Shown here one piece after another: positions 1 to 5,159 of a DNA stretch of 5,187 bases (the stretch's first letter is position 1; each line of letters opens with the position of its first letter). A model generated the notes under the pieces. It ran no database searches, was not told where the DNA came from, and saw only the letters and a program-made list of their open reading frames with translations. A program made the position numbers and the translations under genes. The stretch is from Leptospira ognonensis (GTDB taxonomy: Bacteria > Spirochaetota > Leptospiria > Leptospirales > Leptospiraceae): the NCBI RefSeq assembly GCF_004770745.1, contig NZ_RQGD01000019.1, forward strand, positions 1 to 5,187, in the 5' to 3' direction.

Positions 1-77
1 CAAGAAGACGCGCCGACGCTAACGCCTTCTCCGAAGGCTCAGCTACGGACAACGTCGTGTAGCCTAGTTCGTTATGC
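1..77 (+). repeat. attC site, 3' part (copy 0), belonging to a cassette left of the window
   Basis: This is the right-hand part of the array's recombination repeat, cut by the window edge. It starts in the descending arm of the first hairpin (CAAGAAG) and contains the second hairpin (GCCTTC 24-29, loop TCC, GAAGGC 33-38), the GGACAACG arm, the L' box CGTGTAGCC and the R' core GTTATGC at 71-77. It is nearly identical to the four full copies except in the hairpin loops. By integron convention the junction lies between G71 and T72, so cassette A begins at 72. Confidence 0.85.
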
Positions 78-954
78 GAAAAGCTTCAAAAATTCTATCT
101 AAAAAGGAACTAAAATTAGTGGATAACTGGGCTGATACAGATTGGTATAGAAATACAAAGTGGACTGATGAGATTAGTGAACATTTTGAATATAAATTAA
201 AAAAATCTAGAGGATCGCATTCTAAGTCTGAAAAGCTAAGAATTCAGGCCCAATATTTATTTAAATCTTCAGACTATGGCCATATAGGCGAAATGTTGGC
301 ACTAAGACTAATTAATGAATATCCTAATGAAACATCAGCCGTAAATTCAATTCGTGAAACATTAGGCGATTATTATAGTAGATTAGGCCAAAGTGAAAAA
401 GCTGAGGGACAATACAAATTCATTCTTGATTATAATAAAACAGGCAATCTATACGGAACTTCACAAATTGTAGAGATAAAACTTGCAAAATTAATTTTAG
501 ATTCGAATCAAAAGGATCGCTTTGTTAATGCTTTAGAAATTCTAGAAAACTATTATAAAGAATCAAATGGTAGATTTTACTTAAAAAACCAGGCATATCT
601 ATTTTTTAAAACAAAAGCCCTACTTCTTTCACACCTCAAATATCGAAATGATGCAATTTCAAATGCGAAACTTGCCCTCGAAATATTTGAAGACAAAGAC
701 CCTCAATTTCCAAACCATAAAAATGTAGGCAAAATTTTCGACTCAGAATTTGATTTAAATCAGTTAAGAAATTTAATCGAAAATTAATCAGCTCTTCGCA
801 TAACTGCGGCTGACACGCTCCGCTCGGGACTTTCGCCCTCGCTCGGCCTAAAGGCTCATTGTCCTCCGTCACGCTTCTTGCTCAGCAAGAAGGCGCGCCG
901 ACGCTAACGTCTCTGCGAGACTCAGCTACGGACAACGTCGTGTAGCCTAATTCG
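72..954 (+). mobile_element. Integron gene cassette A (complete)
   Basis: The cassette runs from TTATGCG after one R' G to the G of the next R'. It carries one + strand gene followed within about 10 bases by its attC, the standard compact cassette layout. Its first 15 bases counted from the preceding G (71-85) pair with 790-804 just at and before R'' of its own attC, with a single A/C mismatch (81/794). This confirms that start and attC belong to the same circularisable unit. Confidence 0.8.
74..787 (+). CDS. TPR-like helical repeat protein, cassette A
   Basis: This 237-residue soluble protein has no signal peptide or membrane segment. After a charged N-terminus with three tryptophans (W19, W24, W30), it appears as about four helix-turn-helix units at residues 55-86, 90-121, 132-165 and 173-206. 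The second fits the TPR consensus best (LGDYY...LGQSEKAEGQY). TPR solenoids usually mediate protein contacts; the partner is unknown. The ATG at 74 lies inside the R' core (GTTATGC) and has no Shine-Dalgarno sequence. An in-frame GTG at 119 follows AAAGGA (103-108) with about 10 bases of spacing and is a serious alternative start, giving 222 residues. It is the only gene in its cassette, with attC starting 10 bases after the stop. The family was not recognised; the TPR call is inferred from residue pattern only. Confidence 0.8.
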   Translation: MRKASKILSKKELKLVDNWADTDWYRNTKWTDEISEHFEYKLKKSRGSHSKSEKLRIQAQYLFKSSDYGHIGEMLALRLINEYPNETSAVNSIRETLGDYYSRLGQSEKAEGQYKFILDYNKTGNLYGTSQIVEIKLAKLILDSNQKDRFVNALEILENYYKESNGRFYLKNQAYLFFKTKALLLSHLKYRNDAISNAKLALEIFEDKDPQFPNHKNVGKIFDSEFDLNQLRNLIEN

Positions 955-960
955 TTATGC
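798..960 (+). repeat. attC site copy 1 (end of cassette A)
   Basis: R'' GCATAAC (798-804) is the exact complement of R' GTTATGC (954-960). L'' GGCTGACACG (808-817) pairs with L' CGTGTAGCC (939-947), leaving G812 extrahelical. Between R and L are unpaired spacers TGC and TAATTC, matching the central spacer of attC sites. Inside are the hairpin GCCTAAAGGC, a TTGTCC/GGACAA stem (859-864 with 930-935), a hairpin CTTCTTGC-TCA-GCAAGAAG (874-892) and a hairpin GTCTC-TGC-GAGAC (909-921). In known integrons the tyrosine recombinase IntI acts on the folded bottom strand of attC. It is GC-rich against AT-rich flanks. Confidence 0.87.
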
Positions 961-1287
961 GCAACGACACAATGTATGACTCAGGACATGGGTAACACTT
1001 TTTTTTAAACTTTTAGAATTACGGAAAATCTAATTCAAAATTAAGTCGCAGTAAAACAGAGAAAGTCGTTCTAAATTTCGCATGAGTTGCATTGATTTTT
1101 AAAAAAACTTTACCGAAGTACTAAAATAGTTACGCTATTAAAGACTAAAAAAAATGCCAAGGAATAGTATTCAGACACTTGGACAAGTAGCGATGATTAA
1201 ACAGATTATTCTTAAATTCATACGGATAAATAATCTTTTGGATATGAGATTAATCATTCCAATACAAAAGGAGACAATTACTCGTTT
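961..1287 (+). other. Long AT-rich leader of cassette B
   Basis: The 5' part (961-1153) holds no open frame of useful length, only a 12-codon frame from the ATG inside R' (957). The 3' part is occupied by the 45-codon frame described separately. A TTGGACA (1179-1185) resembles a -35 box, but no well-spaced -10 hexamer follows, so no promoter is claimed. AAAGGAG (1267-1273) is the clear Shine-Dalgarno sequence for the lipoprotein gene. Confidence 0.4.
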
Positions 1288-1291
1288 GTGA
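1154..1291 (+). CDS. Possible 45-residue upstream ORF coupled to the lipoprotein gene
   Basis: The frame starts with ATG at 1154 and ends at TGA 1289-1291, overlapping the GTG start of the next gene (1288-1290) in the four bases GTGA. Such overlaps are typical of translational coupling and could explain how the next gene starts although its Shine-Dalgarno sequence is about 14 bases away. The peptide is basic with a hydrophobic, isoleucine-rich middle. There is no evident ribosome binding site before its ATG, and an open frame this short can occur by chance in AT-rich DNA. Confidence 0.25.
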   Translation: MPRNSIQTLGQVAMIKQIILKFIRINNLLDMRLIIPIQKETITRL

Positions 1292-1926
1292 ACAAAATAA
1301 ATTCGATTATTTTATGCATACTTTTACAAGGTTGTTATGGAAATGATAACGATCCTGGATCAACAACCTACTGTAGGACCGTTGGAAAGGTGGGAAACGA
1401 TGCCAATTGTGAAAAAGAGGATACAACATTTTCTGAGTTCAATATGCAATTACTCTATCAAAATCTAAGGTGTTCTGCTCCTCTTCGTATAACAGATCGT
1501 GTATCCAATACGTGTTATCCAGAAGCTTCAGATAATCTTGTCTTTGAGGTGAATGAGAGTGAGACTTCTTTGAGTAGGAGTAGAATTACAAACAGTAAAG
1601 TTTCGACACTTGATGGAAAAAAAATTGGAAGCTTCTGCCCACGCGAAAAAGAAGACCCGTTCTCCGATACTTTTACTCTATTTCAAAAATTTTATAAATT
1701 TGATCAAGAAAAGCGAGAGATAGGAAAAGTTATATGGAGTCAAGATCCTAATGATGAAGTTAATAAAAGTATAAAAGAAAATAGAAATAAAGCCATCAAG
1801 TTTAAGATAGTGCCAATGCCAACCTCAATTTTAGTAGGAGAAAAATGGATAGTAACAACTTCACAATGTACCAATGGAATAATGGGTACTATTTATCTAT
1901 ATCAAATTATCGAGGTAGGTCAGTGA
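1288..1926 (+). CDS. Predicted cysteine-rich lipoprotein, cassette B
   Basis: The protein has 212 residues and a short signal peptide (MNKINSIILCILLQGC). Cys16 is the probable lipidated residue after L-Q-G, a loose lipobox of the kind accepted in spirochaetes, so the mature protein should be anchored in a membrane facing the periplasm or the cell surface. The mature part has six further cysteines (29, 41, 62, 76, 117, 194), enough for three disulfides, and no membrane helix. The segment after C16 is rich in Gly, Asn and Asp, as in a flexible tether. GTG 1288 is the only usable in-frame start before the signal peptide. AAAGGAG (1267-1273) lies upstream at long spacing, and the start overlaps the stop of a small upstream frame. 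The family was not recognised; lipoprotein export is inferred from the N-terminus. Confidence 0.8.
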   Translation: MNKINSIILCILLQGCYGNDNDPGSTTYCRTVGKVGNDANCEKEDTTFSEFNMQLLYQNLRCSAPLRITDRVSNTCYPEASDNLVFEVNESETSLSRSRITNSKVSTLDGKKIGSFCPREKEDPFSDTFTLFQKFYKFDQEKREIGKVIWSQDPNDEVNKSIKENRNKAIKFKIVPMPTSILVGEKWIVTTSQCTNGIMGTIYLYQIIEVGQ

Positions 1927-1967
1927 GATTCGTTTTTATTCATCTACTACCCTTCCTTGAAATGAGT

Positions 1968-1982
1968 ATTTAGTGACTAAAT
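1968..1982. other. Perfect hairpin after the lipoprotein gene
   Basis: ATTTAGTGACTAAAT has 6-bp arms and a TGA loop, about 40 bases after the stop codon. It is AT-rich and lacks a following T-run, so it is a poor intrinsic terminator. A second, looser inverted repeat follows (TATGGG 2035-2040 with CCCATA 2055-2060). No gene was found between 1927 and 2085. Confidence 0.35.
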
Positions 1983-2085
1983 GTTGTCGCCGTATCTTGG
2001 TAAAAATAATAATCTATTCCAAAGTATTCAAATATATGGGATTAAATTCCAATACCCATAATTGGTTCTATAACAGAGTCGCTGC

Positions 2086-2249
2086 GCATAACTGCGGCTG
2101 ACACGCTCCGCTCGGGACTATCGCCCTCGCTCGGCCTAAAGGCACATTGTCCTCCGTCACGCTTCTTGCGCTGCAAGAAGTCGCGCCGACGCTAACGCCT
2201 CATAGCAGGCTCAGCTACGGACAACGTCGTGTAGCCTAGTTCGTTATAC
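2086..2249 (+). repeat. attC site copy 2 (end of cassette B)
   Basis: R'' is GCATAAC (2086-2092) but R' is GTTATAC (2243-2249), so the two ends differ at one base. This is expected because R'' belongs to cassette B, which starts TTATGC, while most of R' belongs to cassette C, which starts TTATAC. L'' GGCTGACACG again has one base more than L'. The first hairpin is CTTCTTGC-GCT-GCAAGAAG; the second is GCCT-CATAGC-AGGC (2197-2210), with a shorter stem than in the other copies. Confidence 0.87.
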
Positions 2250-2793
2250 GAAATCGCTTAAAGAGATTTAAATAAACTTTTGAACGCGATAAACTAGCAC
2301 GGATATTTATCGATAAGTGAGTAAGAATTAAGAAATTAAAACCTACTTTACACTCGTGCTTTTTTGTTTCTCAGGCATATTTGCCGCGAGCCTTGGTTGA
2401 AGTATTCTTGTTCTGCGATTTTATCTCGGTTTTTCTTGGTCGCTTTTATTGGTCTGTATCGAAAATATTTCGAATCACGGTTGGGCTTTCTGTTTGCGAC
2501 GGCTCTTTTAAGATTCCCTACGGAAGCGTGATTAGATACTCTTTGGATCGCAGCACGCGCGATAAGAAAATAGGAAGATGATTCAGTGATTGTGCTTTGC
2601 GATAATTGTTGCTCTATCTTTTTATGGAAGCAAATGAAACAGAAAGACAAAATTGACTAGATAGTATTCTAGTGTAACTTATACTATTATTTTGCTTCGA
2701 CTTTTTATGATTCTTTTTATTTATTGCGGCAAATTGCCTTAATTCGGAATGAAAAAAGCGTTCAAAAGAAAGAGAAAAATAAAAAGCGACTTC
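2250..2793. other. Gene-poor interior of cassette C
   Basis: No frame here has an ATG start with a ribosome binding site. The longest open stretches are a + strand frame at 2381-2581 (66 codons from TTG) and a - strand frame at 2348-2650 (100 codons from TTG). They overlap each other, and neither has a good Shine-Dalgarno sequence. The part from about 2370 to 2575 is visibly richer in G and C than the rest of the cassette, suggesting a fragment of different origin, a decayed gene or an RNA. AGCACG (2296-2301) can pair with CGTGCT (2355-2360), which is followed by a T-run, but the loop is over 50 bases. Confidence 0.5.
2653..2686 (+). promoter_or_regulatory. Overlapping dyads beside a -35-like box
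   Basis: TTGACT (2653-2658) is followed by two inverted repeats that share four bases: ACTAGA 2656-2661 with TCTAGT 2668-2673, and TAGTGTAA 2670-2677 with TTATACTA 2679-2686 (one G/T-type mismatch). TATACT (2680-2685) resembles a -10 box, but the spacer of 21 bases is too long for a standard promoter. This could be an operator, an RNA hairpin pair or chance in AT-rich DNA. Confidence 0.2.
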
Positions 2794-2958
2794 GTATAAC
2801 TGCGGCTGCACGCTACGCTTCGGGGCTTACGCCCTCGCTCGGCCTAAAGGCACATTGTCCTCCGGCACGCTTCTTGCTCCGCAAGAAGTCGCGCCGACGC
2901 TAACGCCTGCGCAGCAGGCTCAGCTACGGACAACGTCGTGTAGCCTAGTTCGTTATAC
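2794..2958 (+). repeat. attC site copy 3 (end of cassette C), altered L box
   Basis: R'' GTATAAC (2794-2800) is the exact complement of R' GTTATAC (2952-2958). The L'' box reads GGCTGCACG, one base shorter than in the other full copies, so the usual extrahelical base is gone and a mismatch takes its place. The neighbouring arm also differs (GCTTCGGGGCTTACGCCC), and TCCGTCACGC has become TCCGGCACGC. The hairpins CTTCTTGC-TCC-GCAAGAAG (2870-2888) and GCCTGC-GCA-GCAGGC (2905-2919) are intact. It is the most divergent copy in the window. Confidence 0.85.
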
Positions 2959-3057
2959 GCCATTCAAAAAAAAATAATTAAGAAGGACAAAATACAAGAT
3001 AAGATTAAGATTTTTCTAAAGAATAATGAGGGATTTAAAATATTAGCGGAAATAATC

Positions 3058-3498
3058 TTGTACATAATTGAAAAAATATTAATTTTTTATTATATATTTT
3101 ATCAACCCATTCAAAGGCTACTTATCATATTCTTAATTGGATTTATTGGATATTTTCTATTCTCATACTCTGGTCACTTAAATTCAATTAAAGAAAATCT
3201 CAATCCTGCCGATGCACAAATCATAAGTAGTTCATGCGATGATAAATCATCTGATTTAGGAAACTTAGAATATAGTATTCGAATAAAATATAGTATAAGA
3301 AACATAGGTGAAAACGGTTATGTAGATTTGGAGGAAGAAGTCGATTAACAAGGAAATGTTTGGACAAAATCCTCCAGAGTCTATTTAAATACAAATCAAA
3401 CCGAGGAAATAATTCAAGTTTTTGATAAAGTATCTCTATTGGGAGGAGACTTTGAGTGCTATGAGAGAATTGTAGGATATAGTAAATATAAAATATAA
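3058..3498 (+). pseudogene. Membrane-anchored protein gene interrupted by an in-frame TAA, cassette D
   Basis: From TTG 3058 the frame gives 96 residues, then TAA (3346-3348), then 49 more codons in the same frame to TAA 3496-3498. The second part is protein-like (QGNVWTKSSRVYLNTNQTEE), continuing a pattern of an N-I-G-x-x-G turn and alternating strands, so the stop looks like a single C-to-T change of a CAA glutamine codon. Residues 7-37 are strongly hydrophobic, with one or two membrane spans. The rest would face outside the cytoplasm, with C60 and C134 able to pair only in the full-length protein. The start is also doubtful. The frame is open upstream to 2944 without ATG, and AAGGA (2983-2987) precedes an ATA at 2992 that may be a lost start. 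TTG 3058 has only a weak GGA (3048-3050). A truncated but expressed 96-residue protein cannot be excluded. The family was not recognised. Confidence 0.65.
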
Positions 3499-3520
3499 AA
3501 TATAAAAAGAAGGCAATTTC

Positions 3521-4033
3521 ATGAAAGCAAAGAAAATCAAATACGTTTTATTAATATTAATATTAATTTCCACGCCAGCACTGGCAGAAATAATTAGTAA
3601 GAAAAATTGGATGAACAATCCTAGTATTATAGAAATCAGAAACATTTATAATCTGATAGAAAATAGTATAAAAGCTAATAAATTAAACATTCAAACGAAA
3701 GAAATAGAAGATGAAGAAACTAATCTACCTATTGAGAAAACCGTAATTTATGAGAAAAAATCTAATGTCAGAAAATACATAGTCTCGGTAGGATCTGATG
3801 ATTCTGCCTTAAGTTTCAATTACTACTATGATTCTATGTCAAATTTAAGATTCGTATTTATTACCGGTGGAGCAGTAAACGGAACGTATATGGAACATAG
3901 AATTTATATAGATGGCAAGGGAAATAAAATCTGGGAGATTCAGAAAATTACGAAAGGACCTGGCTATCCTTTTAAACAAAATTATGAACTTCAAGATCTT
4001 GTCCATGAACCTTGGGCAGATTTCAATAAGTAA
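3521..4033 (+). CDS. Exported protein with Sec signal peptide, cassette D
   Basis: This 170-residue protein has a textbook Sec signal peptide: a basic start (MKAKKIKY), a hydrophobic core (VLLILILI) and a signal peptidase I site STPALA/E after residue 22. The mature protein of about 148 residues should be periplasmic or secreted. It begins helical and acidic (residues 30-72), then becomes strand-rich, with aromatic stretches (SFNYYYDSMSNLRFVFITGG) and a Gly-rich turn near GYP at residues 147-149. No cysteines or membrane spans follow the signal peptide. ATG 3521 has AGAAGG (3508-3513) seven bases upstream, the best ribosome binding site in the window. It lies 22 bases after the broken gene, so joint transcription is likely. 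The family was not recognised. Confidence 0.87.
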   Translation: MKAKKIKYVLLILILISTPALAEIISKKNWMNNPSIIEIRNIYNLIENSIKANKLNIQTKEIEDEETNLPIEKTVIYEKKSNVRKYIVSVGSDDSALSFNYYYDSMSNLRFVFITGGAVNGTYMEHRIYIDGKGNKIWEIQKITKGPGYPFKQNYELQDLVHEPWADFNK

Positions 4034-4067
4034 CTTGAATTTTGAATATTGCACAATTTTGAACGGC

Positions 4068-4230
4068 GTATAACTGCGGCTGACACGCTACGCTCGGGAC
4101 TTTCGCCCTCGCTCGGCCTAAAGGCACATTGTCCTCCGTCACGCTTCTTGCTATGCAAGAAGACGCGCCGACGCTAACGCCTCTGCGAGGCTCAGCTACG
4201 GACAACGTCGTGTAGCCTAGTTCGTTATAC
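4068..4230 (+). repeat. attC site copy 4 (end of cassette D)
   Basis: R'' GTATAAC (4068-4074) is the exact complement of R' GTTATAC (4224-4230). L'' GGCTGACACG has the usual extra base relative to L' CGTGTAGCC. The first hairpin is CTTCTTGC-TAT-GCAAGAAG; the second is GCCTC-TGC-GAGGC (4179-4191), differing from copy 1 by a paired C:G to T:A change. It begins about 35 bases after the cassette D stop codon. Confidence 0.87.
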
Positions 4231-4263
4231 GCCATAATTTAAAAAAATTTCCTAATTTAATAA

Positions 4264-4459
4264 ATTAAATCTAAACTTTCAATTCGGGATCAAGCTAAAG
4301 CAATTAACTTAGTAAAGAGACTAACTGTAACTCCGAAGCAAAATGGCCATACAAGTCGGTCTGAATTTCCTAGCCAATATTTGGCACAAAAAGCAATTGA
4401 TTTTCAAAAATGATCTTATAGCGAACATTAATTCGGAGGTAGAACTATTTGAAAAATAA
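4264..4459 (+). pseudogene. Possible frameshifted small gene upstream of the cassette E gene
   Basis: Two adjacent protein-like frames suggest one broken gene. The first runs from about 4264 to TGA 4411-4413 (...SRSEFPSQYLAQKAIDFQK) and has no ATG. The second, one base over, runs from there to TAA 4457-4459 (NDLIANINSEVELFEK) and also has an ATG at 4343. Removing one A from the A-run at 4406-4410 would join them into about 64 residues that overlap the start of the next gene by 11 bases, as coupled genes often do. The product would be small, polar and mainly helical. The lack of a canonical start at the 5' end means that this part may also be damaged. It could instead be untranslated leader, or two chance frames. 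No family was recognised. Confidence 0.3.
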
Positions 4460-5099
4460 CATGGAATATTGCTTAATGTTGTCCTCAATTCCGATAGATT
4501 TCGATGAGTTAGATTCAAAATACCAATCTACCAAAAACGCAATTGAATCAAGTGACCTTTGGAAAAAAGGAAAGGAGGCACTACCTGACTTTGAAAAAAA
4601 ATCGTCGAAATACCAGTGGTATGTAAGCTTAACTAAGTCATTGGCTTCTGGTTATAAAGGCTATATAAGTTTCCAGAATAGACATTCAGCTGGAAATTCC
4701 GCAATGCATGATGATCGTTTGGTCTTAGAATTTAATCCTAAAAAAATAGATTTTAAATATATTAGAGAAAATTTTTTTATTTTAGTATTAACCTCTTTTT
4801 CATCTTATAGAGCAAGTATTTATGATGAAACTTTGGCTTCAAAAGATTTTACTACTGTTGGTGTTATCGATACTCGAAACAAAATAGATAGAATCCATTT
4901 GATTGATTTCATTCATAATGATTTCTGTGAAATCTATTTTAAAAAAAATGCAAAAAAAGTTACCGATTTACTCAGGCAAAATGGATTCAAAGTTAATTCC
5001 CTGAAAAATGGAATAATCATTGTCTTAGCAGATCATATTCCAACAGCAGATGATTTGGAAGAACGTAGTGATTTTGCATTAAAACTTTTACAAAAATAA
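4449..5099 (+). CDS. Cytoplasmic protein of unknown function, cassette E
   Basis: This 216-residue protein has no signal peptide and no certain membrane segment; FFILVLTSF at residues 109-117 is short and probably a buried strand. The N-terminal third is polar and helical with W38 and W57. The centre carries the stretch NRHSAGNSAMHDDR (residues 77-90). The C-terminal part alternates strands and helices (FCEIYFKKNAKKVTDLLRQ, GIIIVLADHIP) and suggests an alpha/beta fold. TTG 4449 is chosen as the start because CGGAGGT (4434-4440) lies eight bases upstream; ATG 4461, four codons later, is too far from it. It follows, and slightly overlaps, a probable broken small gene. General build and setting resemble immunity or defence cargo of integrons, but no motif shows this and no function is claimed. 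Confidence 0.8.
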   Translation: MKNNMEYCLMLSSIPIDFDELDSKYQSTKNAIESSDLWKKGKEALPDFEKKSSKYQWYVSLTKSLASGYKGYISFQNRHSAGNSAMHDDRLVLEFNPKKIDFKYIRENFFILVLTSFSSYRASIYDETLASKDFTTVGVIDTRNKIDRIHLIDFIHNDFCEIYFKKNAKKVTDLLRQNGFKVNSLKNGIIIVLADHIPTADDLEERSDFALKLLQK

Positions 5100-5102
5100 T
5101 AT

Positions 5103-5121
5103 TAGAAAATTATATTTTCTA
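5103..5121. terminator. AT-rich hairpin just after the cassette E gene
   Basis: TAGAAAATTATATTTTCTA has perfect 8-bp arms around a TAT loop and starts four bases after the stop codon. The position suits a transcript end or 3' stabiliser, but the stem contains only one G:C pair and no separate T-run follows, so termination would be weak. Confidence 0.35.
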
Positions 5122-5131
5122 TGAAATAGCC

Positions 5132-5159
5132 ATTAATCTTAGAATATTAATCTTAGAAT
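5132..5159. repeat. Tandem direct repeat, 14 bp x 2
   Basis: ATTAATCTTAGAAT occurs twice head-to-tail with no mismatch (5132-5145 and 5146-5159), in the non-coding tail of cassette E before its expected attC. It is probably a slippage duplication; a paired protein-binding site is less likely. Confidence 0.8.

Larger units (their letters stand above)
955..2243 (+). mobile_element. Integron gene cassette B (complete)
   Basis: The cassette begins TTATGCGCAACGAC and ends at the G of the next R'. It is the longest complete cassette in the window and has a 5' leader of over 300 bases before its main gene, unlike cassette A. Bases 954-968 pair with 2078-2092 except A964/C2082. The leader may bring its own promoter, which would make expression independent of the integron promoter; this is inference. 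Confidence 0.8.
2244..2952 (+). mobile_element. Integron gene cassette C (complete, no convincing gene)
   Basis: The cassette begins TTATACGAAATCGCTT and ends with attC copy 3. Bases 2243-2259 pair with 2784-2800 except A2253/C2790, giving a 17-position terminal inverted repeat. It is the shortest complete cassette and the only one without a plausible gene. Cassettes without open frames are known in large integron arrays and may carry promoters or small RNAs. Confidence 0.78.
2953..4224 (+). mobile_element. Integron gene cassette D (complete, two genes)
   Basis: The cassette begins TTATACGCCATTC and ends with attC copy 4. Bases 2952-2969 pair with 4057-4074 except A2962/C4064, the longest terminal complementarity of the four. 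It carries a broken membrane-anchored gene followed by an intact exported-protein gene, both on the + strand and about 20 bases apart, so they probably formed a two-gene unit. Confidence 0.8.

Noticed and set aside
636..872. Minus-strand 78-codon frame reading into attC copy 1
   Set aside because: It overlaps the TPR-like gene and the structured repeat. Its N-terminal part is just translation of attC sequence (the same CQPQL motif arises at other copies), so it is a shadow.
1179..1212. Promoter for the lipoprotein gene (TTGGACA with a TATTCT)
   Set aside because: The spacer is about 22 bases and other hexamers at normal spacing are poor, so the evidence is too weak to call.
2296..2365. Intrinsic terminator AGCACG...CGTGCT followed by a T-run
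   Set aside because: The arms are six bases with a loop of over 50 bases, and no gene lies upstream on that strand within the cassette.
2381..2581. Plus-strand 66-codon frame in cassette C
   Set aside because: It has only a TTG start with a poor ribosome binding site and no recognisable protein pattern. It is kept only as a compositional oddity.
2348..2650. Minus-strand 100-codon frame in cassette C
   Set aside because: It has a TTG start with no Shine-Dalgarno sequence, a basic low-complexity product, overlap with a + strand frame of similar quality, and orientation against the usual cassette direction.
2614..2811. Minus-strand 65-codon frame overlapping attC copy 3
   Set aside because: It starts inside the repeat and runs through AT-rich filler, with no ribosome binding site.
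1..4230. CRISPR array
   Set aside because: Repeats are about 165 bp and the spacings are 500-1100 bp with genes between them, far from CRISPR dimensions.
1..4230. Insertion sequence or miniature transposon copies
   Set aside because: The repeats have complementary ends but no target-site duplications, and the bases flanking them covary with the neighbouring cassette, not with the repeat. This fits attC junctions.
4023..4235. Minus-strand 70-codon frame across attC copy 4
   Set aside because: It is almost entirely attC sequence, and the open frame comes from the GC-rich repeat. Such peptides recur at each copy and are a likely source of false small-protein annotations.
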